In this document: positions 23,091-33,074 of the stretch, one piece after another
Layout of the letters: each line of letters opens with the position of its first letter
Position numbering within the stretch: the stretch's first letter is position 1
Assembly (NCBI GenBank): GCA_965240325.2
Contig: OZ251227.1
Span: forward strand, 3,038,001-3,102,000
Reading direction: 5' to 3'
Length of the DNA stretch: 64,000 bases
Source of the DNA: Rebecca billardiae RCC1528
Lineage: Eukaryota; Haptophyta
Made by a program: the position numbers and the translations under genes
The notes under the pieces: model-generated
Told to the model about the DNA's origin: nothing
What the model saw: only the letters and a program-made list of their open reading frames with translations
The model's database searches: none

Positions 23091-24311
23091 ATGAAGGCGG
23101 ATGGCCATCGTCTCGCCCTCAACGCTTACGCTGCTTTCGCCGCTGTCCTCGCTGTCCACTACGCGGCATGCTTGGACACCACCAATGATGCAGCCTGCTG
23201 GTGGGATGGCGACGCTCAGGCGGGGGCGCGCATCATCGCGCAATCGACCGCCCACTTTCGCGCCCTTGCGGCAGAGGCGGCACAACGAATCGAGTCTACT
23301 TCTTCCAACTCGTCGTCCATCATCAGCGTCGACAGGCCACTGCTTGGCTTCCTCGTCCCAAAGACGGGCAGCAACACCCAGCAAGAGTACATGCTCACCG
23401 CTCTCGCCCTCGATGCCCAGAGCTCTCTCCCTGGCTGCGACAGCCTTTCTCACCGCAGCAAATGCCTGGGCAGCCCGGACCACCAGAGCATGACTTCGTG
23501 CGCCGTGGCTTTCATGACGCCTGATCGTGCCGATGCGCTCGTCACTGCAATCGCCCGTGCCAATTCGCACGCTCCTGTGCAGGGCGCGTGCGCCCGGCGC
23601 GCGTGGCCAGTGCTTCGAGGCGAGGAGCAACTTGGAGAGGAGCAGCTGCTGGCTGCCCTGCAGAGCTCTGTGTGTACGATTGTGTTGCGTGATCCCATTC
23701 GGCAGGCGGTCTCTGGGTTCTACGAGTGGGCGTACATGAAGAAGACGAATCTGACTGCCCCCGAGTACCTGCGCCAGCACGGCGCGCGTGACTTCATCCG
23801 GATGTCGATGGCTGTCTCGGTCTACAGCGCGGCGTACAGCAAGTGGTGGCCACCTGTGTTCACCTCGTGCATCCTTGGTACGACGCACCAGATGGACGAC
23901 TTCCTGGGCACCCTCGGCCGGGTCATTCGCGTCCCTACCACGGCTCGTAGCGTCAAGGTGAGGGCGCGTTCGCCGGTTGGGGTTCATTCAGACGACTGGC
24001 AGGACTTTTACGAGGCATTGTCACCGCATTTGGAGCGCCCCGTCGCGTTGTGGAGGTTTGGCAAGTGCGTGGCTGCAGCGCAGCAGCATGTTGCCAAAGA
24101 GCTACCTGCACTCATCACCACCGGCGAGGCCGACGCCCTTCTGTCTGATCAGTGCTTGCTCTGCACGGAGCGGCGAGGCGGCTGGCGAGCACCGACGTCG
24201 CGTGGCGACCCTTCCAGCTCTCTCGGGTCAAGGTGGGTGCGCTGCCCTCAGGGGAACATTGGCAGACGCGTGTCACCAGGCGACGACTGTCGACGACGGT
24301 ATTGGCATTAA
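23091..24311 (+). CDS. Sulfotransferase-like type II membrane protein
   Basis: 406 residues from the ATG at 23091. A hydrophobic segment near the N-terminus (LALNAYAAFAAVLAVHYAA, ~8-28) looks like a signal anchor, giving a Golgi-lumenal catalytic domain. The two PAPS-binding elements are present: FLVPKTGSNTQQEY (5'-phosphosulfate loop, ~85) and CTIVLRDPIRQAVSGFYEW (3'-phosphate-binding RDPxxxxxSxF, ~205). These define carbohydrate sulfotransferase-type enzymes that transfer sulfate from PAPS to glycans, plausible for sulfated wall or scale polysaccharides. The residues after about 365 (GGWRAPTSRGDPSS...) look unlike a fold and may be read-through of an unrecognised last intron, so the C-terminus is uncertain. 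Confidence 0.7.
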   Translation: MKADGHRLALNAYAAFAAVLAVHYAACLDTTNDAACWWDGDAQAGARIIAQSTAHFRALAAEAAQRIESTSSNSSSIISVDRPLLGFLVPKTGSNTQQEYMLTALALDAQSSLPGCDSLSHRSKCLGSPDHQSMTSCAVAFMTPDRADALVTAIARANSHAPVQGACARRAWPVLRGEEQLGEEQLLAALQSSVCTIVLRDPIRQAVSGFYEWAYMKKTNLTAPEYLRQHGARDFIRMSMAVSVYSAAYSKWWPPVFTSCILGTTHQMDDFLGTLGRVIRVPTTARSVKVRARSPVGVHSDDWQDFYEALSPHLERPVALWRFGKCVAAAQQHVAKELPALITTGEADALLSDQCLLCTERRGGWRAPTSRGDPSSSLGSRWVRCPQGNIGRRVSPGDDCRRRYWH

Positions 24312-25862
24312 TAATAATCAATATATATATACATCATAATATTGTATATATTATTAGTCTACTGCTATTTAGTACTAGTAGTAATGGAGTGTCCACCTTG
24401 AATGGCCCCAGTGGGCGGAATTGGCCATATCTCCCGGAGATTGCGTGTACCCGCACGTGCGAGTAAAGTTTCGTCGGGATTTTCAGCAATTTCATTGGAC
24501 GAGGGTGCCTCACTCTATTGTCCAAACTTGCATTTTCGGGATGTGAAGCTGTAAGTGTTTCGCCTTGCGGAGTAGCGCAGCCGCCAATCCGTCCAATGGG
24601 AAGCCAGCTCGGGCTTCGCTCAATGAAAAATGATCAATCGGCTCCCGCGAGCCCCAATAAGGAAATAGATGCTCGCTCCGTTCCACTTCTGTCGGTATCT
24701 CGCCGTCTCGTGGTGGGCGAGGGGCGGAGCTGAGTGGTTGGGGCTGCGGCGCGGACTGCGATGCTGGGCTGCTGACGTTCTCCGCGCGGGATATCTGAGG
24801 GGCACGCGAGCTGTATGTAGGGCACGCCTTGCAAACAATCTCCCCGCTGTACGTGCAGGTCATGCTAGCGTCCTCCGCGCCAAAAAAACCTGCTTGTTCT
24901 TGCGCGAGGCCCGAGTCCGCCGGCACGGTCGCTGCTCGCCGCAAGCTGGCACGCGTCAGCGTCTACACATTCACGATTCGGTGGTCATCGTGCGCCTGAG
25001 GACGGGGGCGATCTACTGAGTGCGCTGCTAGATGAGCAGGCCCGCGTAAGGTTAGATCACCCTGCTCCTCACGCCTTGCGCGCACCTTGGGTTGCTTCCG
25101 TCACGCTTGAGGCGCTTCACGTCGCACGGGTCGGCGTAAGCTGTGTGTGTGATGCAAGCAGACGTCTTCCAAGCCTGGCTTGTACCCGATGGGAGAGCAT
25201 ACTTCTATCGCCTTCAGCCACCACCTTCTCCGGCGTTCGGCGCCCACACTACATGCGACCACAGCCATACGCAGCTCGTCGGGACTCGTCTCCGTTAGCT
25301 TGTCGATGTGCAAACGCCAAGGCCTGTGACACGCAGGGAAGACTGATTCGCCATGGCATTTGTGCACTGCGTGAAGCATTGACACCAGCGCACGTTCGCC
25401 AGGTAGATTTGCGGGAGCAGAGCGTGCTTTTCTGCCAGGATTCGCACACGTATCACATGAAGTTCAGCAGTCGCGGGCTCGGACTGAAGATCTCTGCACC
25501 GTCGCTTAGCCGTGAGTGACAGGAACAGGCGAGGAGCTCCCACTGTGCTGGCGCACAACATGCCGTGACAGCGGGGGGCACACACATGGCGCGTGCGCTG
25601 ACACAACCGCGCGGACGACCGGGCTAGGCGCCACTGATCGGCCGCCCTCGTGCAAGGCACCGGCGGACTTCGCGGCCGGAACGCCATCGGGACAGCCGTC
25701 CCTCGTTTCGGCCGCCAGATAGTCTTTCGCCTTCTTCAAAACTCTAAACATTGACTGGCCAAGTAACTCTGAGATTCGCAATCGTGCGGCCAAAAACGGG
25801 GCTGGGGGGCAGTCAAGGTGTGGACTCTGCGTGGGAAAACGCCGCAGCCCGGCAGCCCCGGG
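24312..25862. other. Intergenic region, nothing assigned
   Basis: About 1.5 kb of mixed composition starting with a TA-rich stretch (24318-24360). Several 100-150-residue frames exist on both strands (for example 24510-24944 - and 25076-25519 +), but none has a recognisable domain or biased codon use. I do not call them. Confidence 0.4.
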
Positions 25863-26050
25863 CCCGGCCGCGCGGCGAGCAGCAGCTCGCGCACGGCGCG
25901 CGCCGCACGCGCGGAGAAGGCGCGTGCGAGTACGTACTACGTCTGTACGAGATGAAGATTTCGTAGCTGCCGTCCGCCGGCGCGGGCGTGTCGGCCGCGT
26001 GGTCGGGCGGCGCGCCGCCGTGCGCGCCGCCGATCGAGCGCGCGTTGTGC
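25863..26050 (-). pseudogene. Broken partial copy of the TIR-domain gene
   Basis: This ~190-bp stretch matches 31991-32157 of the macro-TIR gene almost base for base, including ADTPAPADGSYEIFISY, the first strand of the central TIR domain, and the preceding GGAHGGAPPDHA linker. Several small indels shift the frame right after the FISY motif, so it cannot encode a TIR domain. It sits directly beside a dispersed mobile element (26138-27137), which may have carried or captured it. Confidence 0.85.
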
Positions 26051-26137
26051 GTGGCCTGCTTCCCGTTCGGGTCGTCGTTCGGTTGCGGAGTCCGGCACTG
26101 TCTCTCCAGAATCCAGATCCGGAAGCACTGGACACCC

Positions 26138-27137
26138 ATTCTATGATTTAACGACACAGGTAGGACGACGCGGGTCTCCTGATTCGTCGGCGGCAGTGCC
26201 CGATCGTCGACACGAAGTCGGCGTTGGTGGCAGAGCATAGCCTGCACCGCGATCGTAAAGCTTGAGCGCGGCCTTGAGCTGCTGAAGCGCGATCCACCTG
26301 CGCTGCGCGGCTCGCATGGACCTGCTGTGCCCCGAGCAAGGGCGAAAGTGCAGGTCCGGATGTCAGCTGGCAGTCTCAGCCGCGGGTAGCAGCTGGTCGT
26401 ACCTGCCCCGTGCTCCCCGGGCGGTCGCGTACGCGCTTGCTGCTCGAGCCAGCTGGCTGGCTGGCGGCGGCTGGCGCTGCGGCGTCGTCCAGGGTGCGCT
26501 TTGCCCGCTGCGGCGACGCCTCCTCGTCGTCCAAGTCGTCGCCCGGGGGCGAGTCTCGGTCATCGTGGAGGGGGGCAGCAGGGGCTGGCGTGGGCGGTGC
26601 AGCGGTCGGCGCCAGGCGCGCCGCCTTGCGCGCCTGGCGTTCCTTGACGGCGCGGCTCGCCGAGGAGCGACGGCTCGATGGAGAACGAATCCGTCGGCCC
26701 TCGGCGTCGCGCCGTTGCCCGCGCTTCCCACGCCGGGGCTTCTTCTTCCGCTTCTGAGAGTGCTGCTGCTCGTCGTTTGCCTGCAGCACCTCAGCGTCCA
26801 TGCCCTGCGCGGCGGGCGGGCGAACCGGCGGGGCCGGCTTGCGCGCTGCGCGCTGGGCGGTCGGCGGGGGAGCACGAGTAGGCGCGCCACGGCCTCCCTT
26901 GCGCCGCCGGCTGCCACCGGCGGGGGTTCCCTGTGGAGAAGCAAGGCCTGCATCCGTCACGGCCGTCGGCCACAGAGCCACAGTTCGCGTCAGACACGCG
27001 CCACCTGGCAGGGTGAGCTTCGCCATGCGTGAGAACCCATCTTTGGCGGTGCGCTTCTCTACGTCACGCACGTCGCGGTCGTAGAGGCGCAGCACGCCGT
27101 CCGATAGCCCCTCAGGCAAGGCGGTCGCGTCGAGCAT
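26138..27137 (-). mobile_element. Dispersed basic-protein element, longer copy
   Basis: Homologous to the 904-bp insertion at 12230-13133, in opposite orientation, and extends ~130 bp further 5'. In element orientation it starts at or before 27137, encodes the protein at 26376-27137 and ends at 26138 with the same terminal GTTAAATCATAGAATG. No flanking direct repeat was recognised here. The element class is unresolved. Confidence 0.65.
26376..27137 (-). CDS. Basic, low-complexity protein of a dispersed element (hypothetical)
   Basis: 253 residues from an ATG at 27135-27137. The first ~50 residues look globular (SDGVLRLYDRDVRDVEKRTA). The rest is Pro/Ala/Arg-rich with a strongly basic block QKRKKKPRRGKRGQRRD (~125), a Ser/Arg segment RIRSPSSRRSS (~150), an acidic GDDLDDEE patch (~210) and a basic end. 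A second, truncated copy of the same frame lies at 12.2-12.9 kb. The basic blocks suggest nucleic-acid binding, as in gag-like or ORF1-like proteins of retroelements, but I see no zinc knuckle, RRM or reverse transcriptase, so function is not assigned. Confidence 0.45.
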   Translation of the reverse strand: MLDATALPEGLSDGVLRLYDRDVRDVEKRTAKDGFSRMAKLTLPGGACLTRTVALWPTAVTDAGLASPQGTPAGGSRRRKGGRGAPTRAPPPTAQRAARKPAPPVRPPAAQGMDAEVLQANDEQQHSQKRKKKPRRGKRGQRRDAEGRRIRSPSSRRSSASRAVKERQARKAARLAPTAAPPTPAPAAPLHDDRDSPPGDDLDDEEASPQRAKRTLDDAAAPAAASQPAGSSSKRVRDRPGSTGQVRPAATRG

Positions 27138-27191
27138 GACTCGTGGGTTGTCACGTGGCCATCGACAGGACAGATGGCATTTTATTTGCGC

Positions 27192-27250
27192 TACAGTTTA
27201 CTAAGAATAATTATTAAGAGACGCACACAGCTCAGGCAGGCGAGATAGTT
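27192..27250 (-). repeat. Dispersed conserved ~50-bp sequence, copy b
   Basis: Read on the minus strand: CTCGCCTGCCTGAGCTGTG, immediately GCGTCTCTTA, a 7-bp extra AATAATT, then TTCTTAGTAAACTGTAG. Its outer end (27241-27250) became the 10-bp target duplication of the adjacent long-TIR element. Confidence 0.85.
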
Positions 27251-28588
27251 CAGTCTGCAGCCAAGCCGTTACACGGCACCCTCCGCCTCCGGCGGAGGGT
27301 CTGAGGGCGGAAGGTCATGCGGGCGTGCTTCGCCCGTGGTTCGCTGGTGCGACTCTTGGGGGCGGCACGACGGCCGCATGTGATCGTTCGAAGGCGCAAA
27401 CGCGGCTGCGAGTGATCCGGAGACACGTCAGCTGGCCGCATGCAAGCGCTCCGCTTGGTAGCTCATGTTCTCGTCGCCTCACCACTGGGGCGTACGCTCG
27501 GTGACTCGGCAAGCCGCAGCGCGCGTGTGGCGACTCAGGGCGAGAGAGGAGATGACAGGTAAAGTTTGCGCTGAGAGCAGGCCGGGGCATGGTTAGTAAA
27601 AACCGGCTGCGCACTTCGCGCGCTTCATTGCACTGCACCATCGACCGTGAGCGCGCCTGGAAGAAGGCGTCACAAAGACGCCGTGCGAGAAGACCGCCAT
27701 CTCGGCCGGTTTTTCCGGTGACTCCGTGACTGGACTGACTGCACTGCTCTCACGTACAGTTTACTATGTTTTAACGTGCACACTTGGTTAAGGCGTGATT
27801 GACGCCATCCAACACTGCACAAAGACACCGCCACAAAACAGACCGGCGCAGGCAGGTGAGGGGCGCGTTGCCGCACCTCATCGAGGCGGCCATTGCAGCA
27901 AGCGGCCGCCCCGCGCTCGGAGGCACGCGCTCGGGAGCGCGCTCTGACACCACACGGGGAGGGTGCTGCACCTGGATGTTGTATCCCAGCCACAGGTTTT
28001 TGAGCGCGTCTGCGCTCGTCCAACTTTGGCTCCCCGCGCCGACCGTTCTTGGTGTGTGGACAACGGCCTGCAGCCCACGGTGAAGGGTATTCAGGAGTCG
28101 ACCAAGAAGCGTCCAAAGTCTCCGAGATGGCGGCCTTCTCGCACGGCATCTTTGTGACGCCTTCTTCCAGGCGCGCTCACGGTCGATGGTGCAGTGCAAT
28201 GAAGCGCGCGAAGTGGGCAGCCGGTCTTTACTAACCATGCCCCGGCCTGCTCTCAGCGCAAACTTTACCTGTCATCCCCTCTCTCGCCCTGAGTCGCCAC
28301 ACGCGCGCTGCGGCTTGCCGAGTCACCGAGCGTACGCCCCAGTGGTGAGGCGACGAGAAGGTGAGCTACCAGGCTGGGCGCTTGCATGCGGCCAGCTGAT
28401 ATGTCTCTGGATCACTCGCAGCCGCGTTTGCGCCTTCGAACGATCACATCCGGCCGCAAAAAGCTCACGCAGGCCGCCACAGCTGGGCACCCTGGGCTCA
28501 CGGGCGAAGCACGCCCGCAGCCACTCTTCCGCCCTCAGACCCTCCGCCGCAGGCGGAGGGTGCCGTGTAACGGCTTGGCTGCAGACTG
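27251..28588. mobile_element. Non-autonomous long-TIR (MULE/foldback-like) element with 10-bp target duplication
   Basis: A 1338-bp element whose two ends are ~455-467-bp inverted repeats: left arm 27251-27705 and right arm 28122-28588, beginning CAGTCTGCAGCC and ending with its complement GGCTGCAGACTG. The 10 bp CGAGATAGTT occur on both sides (27241-27250 and 28589-28598) as a perfect target-site duplication. Long TIRs with 8-10-bp duplications are characteristic of Mutator-like elements (known). The ~416-bp centre has no transposase. It ends 86 bp before the ATG of the BTB-domain gene. Confidence 0.9.
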
Positions 28589-28673
28589 CGAGATAGTTAG
28601 TTCCCGACCTCTCTTCTCCTTTCTCCTTCCGACGGCGACGACCGACTTGGACCGACGACGAGTCGACAACAGG

Positions 28674-30326
28674 ATGCTGCCCACCATTGTGCAGGGCCAG
28701 GGCGTCGATGATGACGAGGCGAAGCTCGTTGCTTGCGCTACCAAGTCCAACGAGGCCCTGGACAACTGGATCAAAGTGAGGGAGCAGCTGGCGCACCGCA
28801 AGGCTGATCTGCACAAGCGGCGCGGGCTGCTCGAGGCCACGCGGCGATCGGAGGCGGAGACGTGGGGCAACCCGGAAGCTTCTGACAGCGACCGGCTCAA
28901 GATGAACGTCGGAGGCGAGCGCATGACGATCGAGCGGCGGCATTTGTGCTCGCCGCGCGCGCCGTTCCTCGCGTCCATCTTCAGTGGGCGCTGGGACAAG
29001 CGGCTGCCGCGGGACGGAGACGGGCGCATCTTCCTCGACTTTGACCGAGAGGCGTTTGTCATCCTGCGCGATTCACTCGTGGATGGTGCCGAGGCGAGCG
29101 TGGAGCAGCCAGCACCGCTGGCGAGCACGTCGCGCGCTGTCCGGCGCTTCTTCCACCTGCACGAGCCATTCAGTCTACCCTCACCCAAGCCGCGCGGCAG
29201 CTTTGCACCGACGCCCACCTTGGACCGGATGCTGAACGAGCACGGCGCTGTTGGCCCCGTGGAGCTCCTCTACTCCGCCTCGCGCGACGGCTGGAACACA
29301 GACGCGCTCTTTCGTCTGGCGGGCGGACATGACAACATCCTGATCGTCGCGGACTGCAATCCTTCTCAACGTTCGCACTTTCACGCTTTTCTGAAGGGCC
29401 CGCTCCCGCGCAGCAGCAAGGAGGCTCTGTCGCGAACTCCGGCGCTCTCCCCCTCGTTCCTCATCAACGAGAACGACGCTGTGTACCTGCGGGCGCAATC
29501 ACGCACGCCGATGGTATGCTTGGATTCGCCGAGCAGCCAAGAGGACGTGCAGATAAGCTTGCACAAGAAGACGATTCAGACTTATGCTTGCGGCAGTTGG
29601 GTTGAAGAAGGCAAAACAACCTCAGGCTACCACATCTCGCTCATCTCGCGTAACCTCACCGATCTGCATGTGCACCGTGTCCTTGCCAGCCGAGACGAAG
29701 TCGCGGTTGCCAGGGCAACTAGAGAGGGCGTTGCGGCGGGCACGAAGCTCCGCTCTACCTCTGGGCAGCGCGCAGCGTCAGACGGCACGCAGCCTTTGCA
29801 CGCGACGCACCGCGCAGCCGACCTCGCCTCCGGCCTCGCCACCGCGCTCGACAACGAGTCTGCAGCGCTGGCGGTGCTTGAGGCACAGATGCGCCGGGAG
29901 GAGGCGATGCACGCGCACGAGCTGCTGATGCTCGACGCTCTGTGCCGCGAGGACGACGACATCCTGCGCCTCGACGTGGCGGGCCCAGTCGACGTGTGGC
30001 GCTCCGTGCTCACGCAGTGCCCCGGCTCGCAGCTGGCTGCGCAGTTCTCGGACAGGGGCCGCTGGGACGAGGGCGACGACGACGGCGTGCCGATCGACGC
30101 GAACAGCGTGCAGTTCCGACGGCTGGTCTCCTTCCTGCGCTTGCGCGCGATGCCGGCCAAGCTGTGCGGCGGGGACCCGAAGCAGCTCGCGCGGCAGTTC
30201 TTGCAGAGCGTGCCCGCTGCGGAGATGGCCGCCTTCGAGCGTACGGTGGACTTCTACTTCCCTGCTGCCGCCAAAGCGTTTGTCATGTCGGCAGCGGATC
30301 CGCCGCAGCAGCAGGCAGCTTCGTGA
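28674..30326 (+). CDS. BTB/T1 - TLDc-like - BTB domain protein
   Basis: 550 residues from the ATG at 28674. That start is chosen because it lies just outside the transposon, whereas the frame upstream runs through transposon sequence. A short coiled region (~35-65) precedes a first BTB of the KCTD/T1 type (~75-140): LKMNVGGERMTIERRHLCS...SIFSGRWD, the classic NVGG...T...L start and IFLDFDREAFVILRDSL end. Next, ~196-310, is a segment with VELLYSASRDGWNTDALFRL and ILIVADCN that resembles the first half of a TLDc domain. At ~430-495 a second, more diverged T1-like domain follows (LRLDVAGPVDVWRSVLTQCPGS...VQFRRLVSFLRLRAMP). KCTD-like BTBs commonly oligomerise or act as cullin-3 adaptors. Its role next to a TIR gene is unknown. 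Confidence 0.75.
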   Translation: MLPTIVQGQGVDDDEAKLVACATKSNEALDNWIKVREQLAHRKADLHKRRGLLEATRRSEAETWGNPEASDSDRLKMNVGGERMTIERRHLCSPRAPFLASIFSGRWDKRLPRDGDGRIFLDFDREAFVILRDSLVDGAEASVEQPAPLASTSRAVRRFFHLHEPFSLPSPKPRGSFAPTPTLDRMLNEHGAVGPVELLYSASRDGWNTDALFRLAGGHDNILIVADCNPSQRSHFHAFLKGPLPRSSKEALSRTPALSPSFLINENDAVYLRAQSRTPMVCLDSPSSQEDVQISLHKKTIQTYACGSWVEEGKTTSGYHISLISRNLTDLHVHRVLASRDEVAVARATREGVAAGTKLRSTSGQRAASDGTQPLHATHRAADLASGLATALDNESAALAVLEAQMRREEAMHAHELLMLDALCREDDDILRLDVAGPVDVWRSVLTQCPGSQLAAQFSDRGRWDEGDDDGVPIDANSVQFRRLVSFLRLRAMPAKLCGGDPKQLARQFLQSVPAAEMAAFERTVDFYFPAAAKAFVMSAADPPQQQAAS

Positions 30327-30704
30327 CGACCGCAAATAACGCGTAGTGATATGATGATCGAGCTATCATCCGCTCGGGCGCCAGTTCTAGCGGCCAGCAT
30401 CATGGAGTCTCACTCTCAGAGTCAGCCGCCCTGGGCCTCGCGCAGCGGCAGCGCGCACTGTCATCACTGAGCCGTGTAGCATCGTCACTGACTAGTGACT
30501 ATATATAGTACTACGACGACATCACAGTACACTGCTGACAATATGTGTCTGAGTGGTGGCGCCCTCATGAATTCGGATCGCCGATCGGTCATCGGGCAGC
30601 ATCGTCGGCGTCATCGGTGATCGGGCCCACGGCATCTGCCTGCGGCATCGTCACCAGGACAGTCCGTTCATCAGCCTCGGGAAGCGGAGGCCCCAGCGGC
30701 TCGA
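30327..30704. other. Convergent spacer, no gene seen
   Basis: Lies between the 3' ends of the BTB gene (+) and the macro-TIR gene (-). AT-richer in its middle. No repeat or RNA gene recognised. Confidence 0.5.
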
Positions 30705-32648
30705 TCACCCGTGCTGCGCCGACGATACCCGCCCGCTCACGCTGCGGCTCCCAGCGGCGGTGCCGAGCCGATCGAGCGCCGCCTCCTTTGCGCCGACGCA
30801 CACGAGCACCGTGCGGTCGGCCGCCCACGCGCACGGCGGCGGAGCGGGCGCGGCGGCGGGTGGCTCGGCGCCGTCGGCCGCCTCCTTGTCGCGCAGCCGC
30901 GCGACGATGGCGGCGGCGAGCAGCTGCGCGGCCGGCTCGAGCGCGAGCGCCTCGGGCACGGGCTGCGCGCCGCCGCCGCCGGCGCCGGCGGGCCGCGCGC
31001 CCTTGAGCCCGTGCGGCGGCGCGCCCGGCGCGTCGGCCGCGCGCCCGAGCTCGAGCAGGTGCAGGCACGGCAGCAGCCGCATGTAGTGCGGCGCGCCCTC
31101 GGCGGAGGGCGGCGCGTGCGCGTCGCACAGCGCGAGTAGCGTGCCGCCCTCGGCGCGCTGCCGCATGATCGCCACCTGCAGCAGCTGCTCCGCGTGCGCG
31201 TCGCGCGCGCACGCGTCGGACAGGATGGCGAGCGCGATCGTCGAAGGCGCGTCGAGCGCGACCGCGGACGCGGCGCGGCGCAGCGCGCCCAGCGCGGCGC
31301 GCGCCTCGAGCGCCTTGGAGACGGCCTCGCCGACGGCGCTGGCGAGGTGCGCGTCCGCGTCCGCGAAGATGAGCTCGACGTGCGCGCGCGTGTGCGCGGG
31401 CGGCAGCCGGCCTTGCGCCGACGAGGGCGGCGGCAGCGCAGGCCTGCACTCGAGCGCGCGCGCCGCGTACTTTGCGACCGCGCGCGCCGTCGCGAGCGCG
31501 CCCGCCTCGTCCGCCGCGCACGTGCCGCGCGCGGCGGCGAGCGCGGCGCCGTCGGGCGCGGCGCGCGCGCGCGCGCGCTCGGCGTACTCCGCGCTCACGC
31601 CGTCCAGGGCCTCGAGCGCGGCGCCGACGGCTGCGTGCCACGCGCCGTCGAACGTCGCCCAGCTCGGCGGGAGCGCGACGTCCGCCACCGAGCCGGGCAG
31701 GAGCGGGTGCGCGCCCTCGCCGCCGCCGCCCTCGCCGCCCGCGCCCGGCGGGTGCCGCAGCTCGGCGGGGACCGGCACGATCGGCAGCATGCAGATTGCG
31801 CCCGTGCGCTCCGTCGCGTGGCACAGGGCGAGCGCCAGCTCCTCCCGGCACACCGCCGAGCGCACCCACGGCGGCGTGACCAGCGCGAGCGTGAGCAGCG
31901 GGCGCGAGCCGTCGAACGCCGAGTACAGCTCGTGCTGCCACGACGTGCCCGCGCGCAGCCCGCCGCCCACGTCCAGGAAGACGCGCAGCCCCGGCCGCGC
32001 GGCGAGCAGCAGCTCGCGCACGGCGCGCGCGCACGCGGAGAAGGCGTGCGAGTACGATATAAAAATCTCGTAGCTGCCATCCGCCGGCGCGGGCGTGTCG
32101 GCCGCGTGGTCGGGCGGCGCGCCGCCGTGCGCGCCGCCGACCGAGCGCGCGTCGTGCGGCGCGCGACCGGCGCCCGCCGCCGCGCCGCCCTCGCCCGCCG
32201 CGGCCGCCGTCGCCGCGGCGGCCGCCGCGGCCTCGTGTGCGAGCGGCGCGCTCAGCGCGAAGCACGCGGGCGCGAGCCGCGCGTGCAGCCCGGCCAGCCC
32301 GCCCGGCGCCGCGCGCACGTCGTGGTACTGCACTGTCGCCATGAAGCGCGGCAGGTTGCAAGACTCAATGTAGACGGGCTCCAGCTGCGGCGCGGCGGCG
32401 CGGGGCGCGGGGGACGCTACGGCCGCGCCCGGCGTGCCGCTCGTGCCGAGCGTGCGCCCCGCGCCGCCGCCGGCCGCGCCGCCGCGCCGCGCCGCCGCGT
32501 TTGCCGCGCGCGCCAGCAGGAACGCGTGGTTGAACAGCTCCACGCACAGAGGGTCTCGCAGGAAGGCCGGGCTGAGCAGGGGCACGACGCGCACGCACCG
32601 CCGCACGACGGCGGCGATGGCCTCAGAGGTGCCCAGCCCCGCACCGCC

Positions 32649-32692
<44 letters not shown>

Positions 32693-33029
32693 GCGGCGCG
32701 TCGCTCGGATCGGCGGGCGGCGTCTCGGCGCGCGCGTCCACGTGCGTCCACGCCTCGTCCACGCGGAGCGCGGGGCGGTCGAGTCGCAGCAGGTGCTCCA
32801 CGGCCGCGCGCGCGGCCGCGTCGGCGGGCGCGCCGCGCGCGCACACGAGGAGCACGTCAATCGGCTCGGGCTCGGCGGCGTGGCGCAAGCGCTCGCTCGA
32901 GCGCAGCTGCGCGCCGGGCGTGGCGGCCGCGGCGCTGGCCGGCTCGGCGCGGCCGCGCGCCGGCCGCGGCGCCGGCGCGGCCGCGCGCCGGCGCGGCGCG
33001 CTCGGCGCGGACGCGGAGGGGCGGCCTGG

Positions 33030-33074
<45 letters not shown>

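Noticed and set aside
28386-28673. Upstream extension of the BTB-protein frame
   Set aside because: The added 96 residues are translated from the right arm of the long-TIR transposon.
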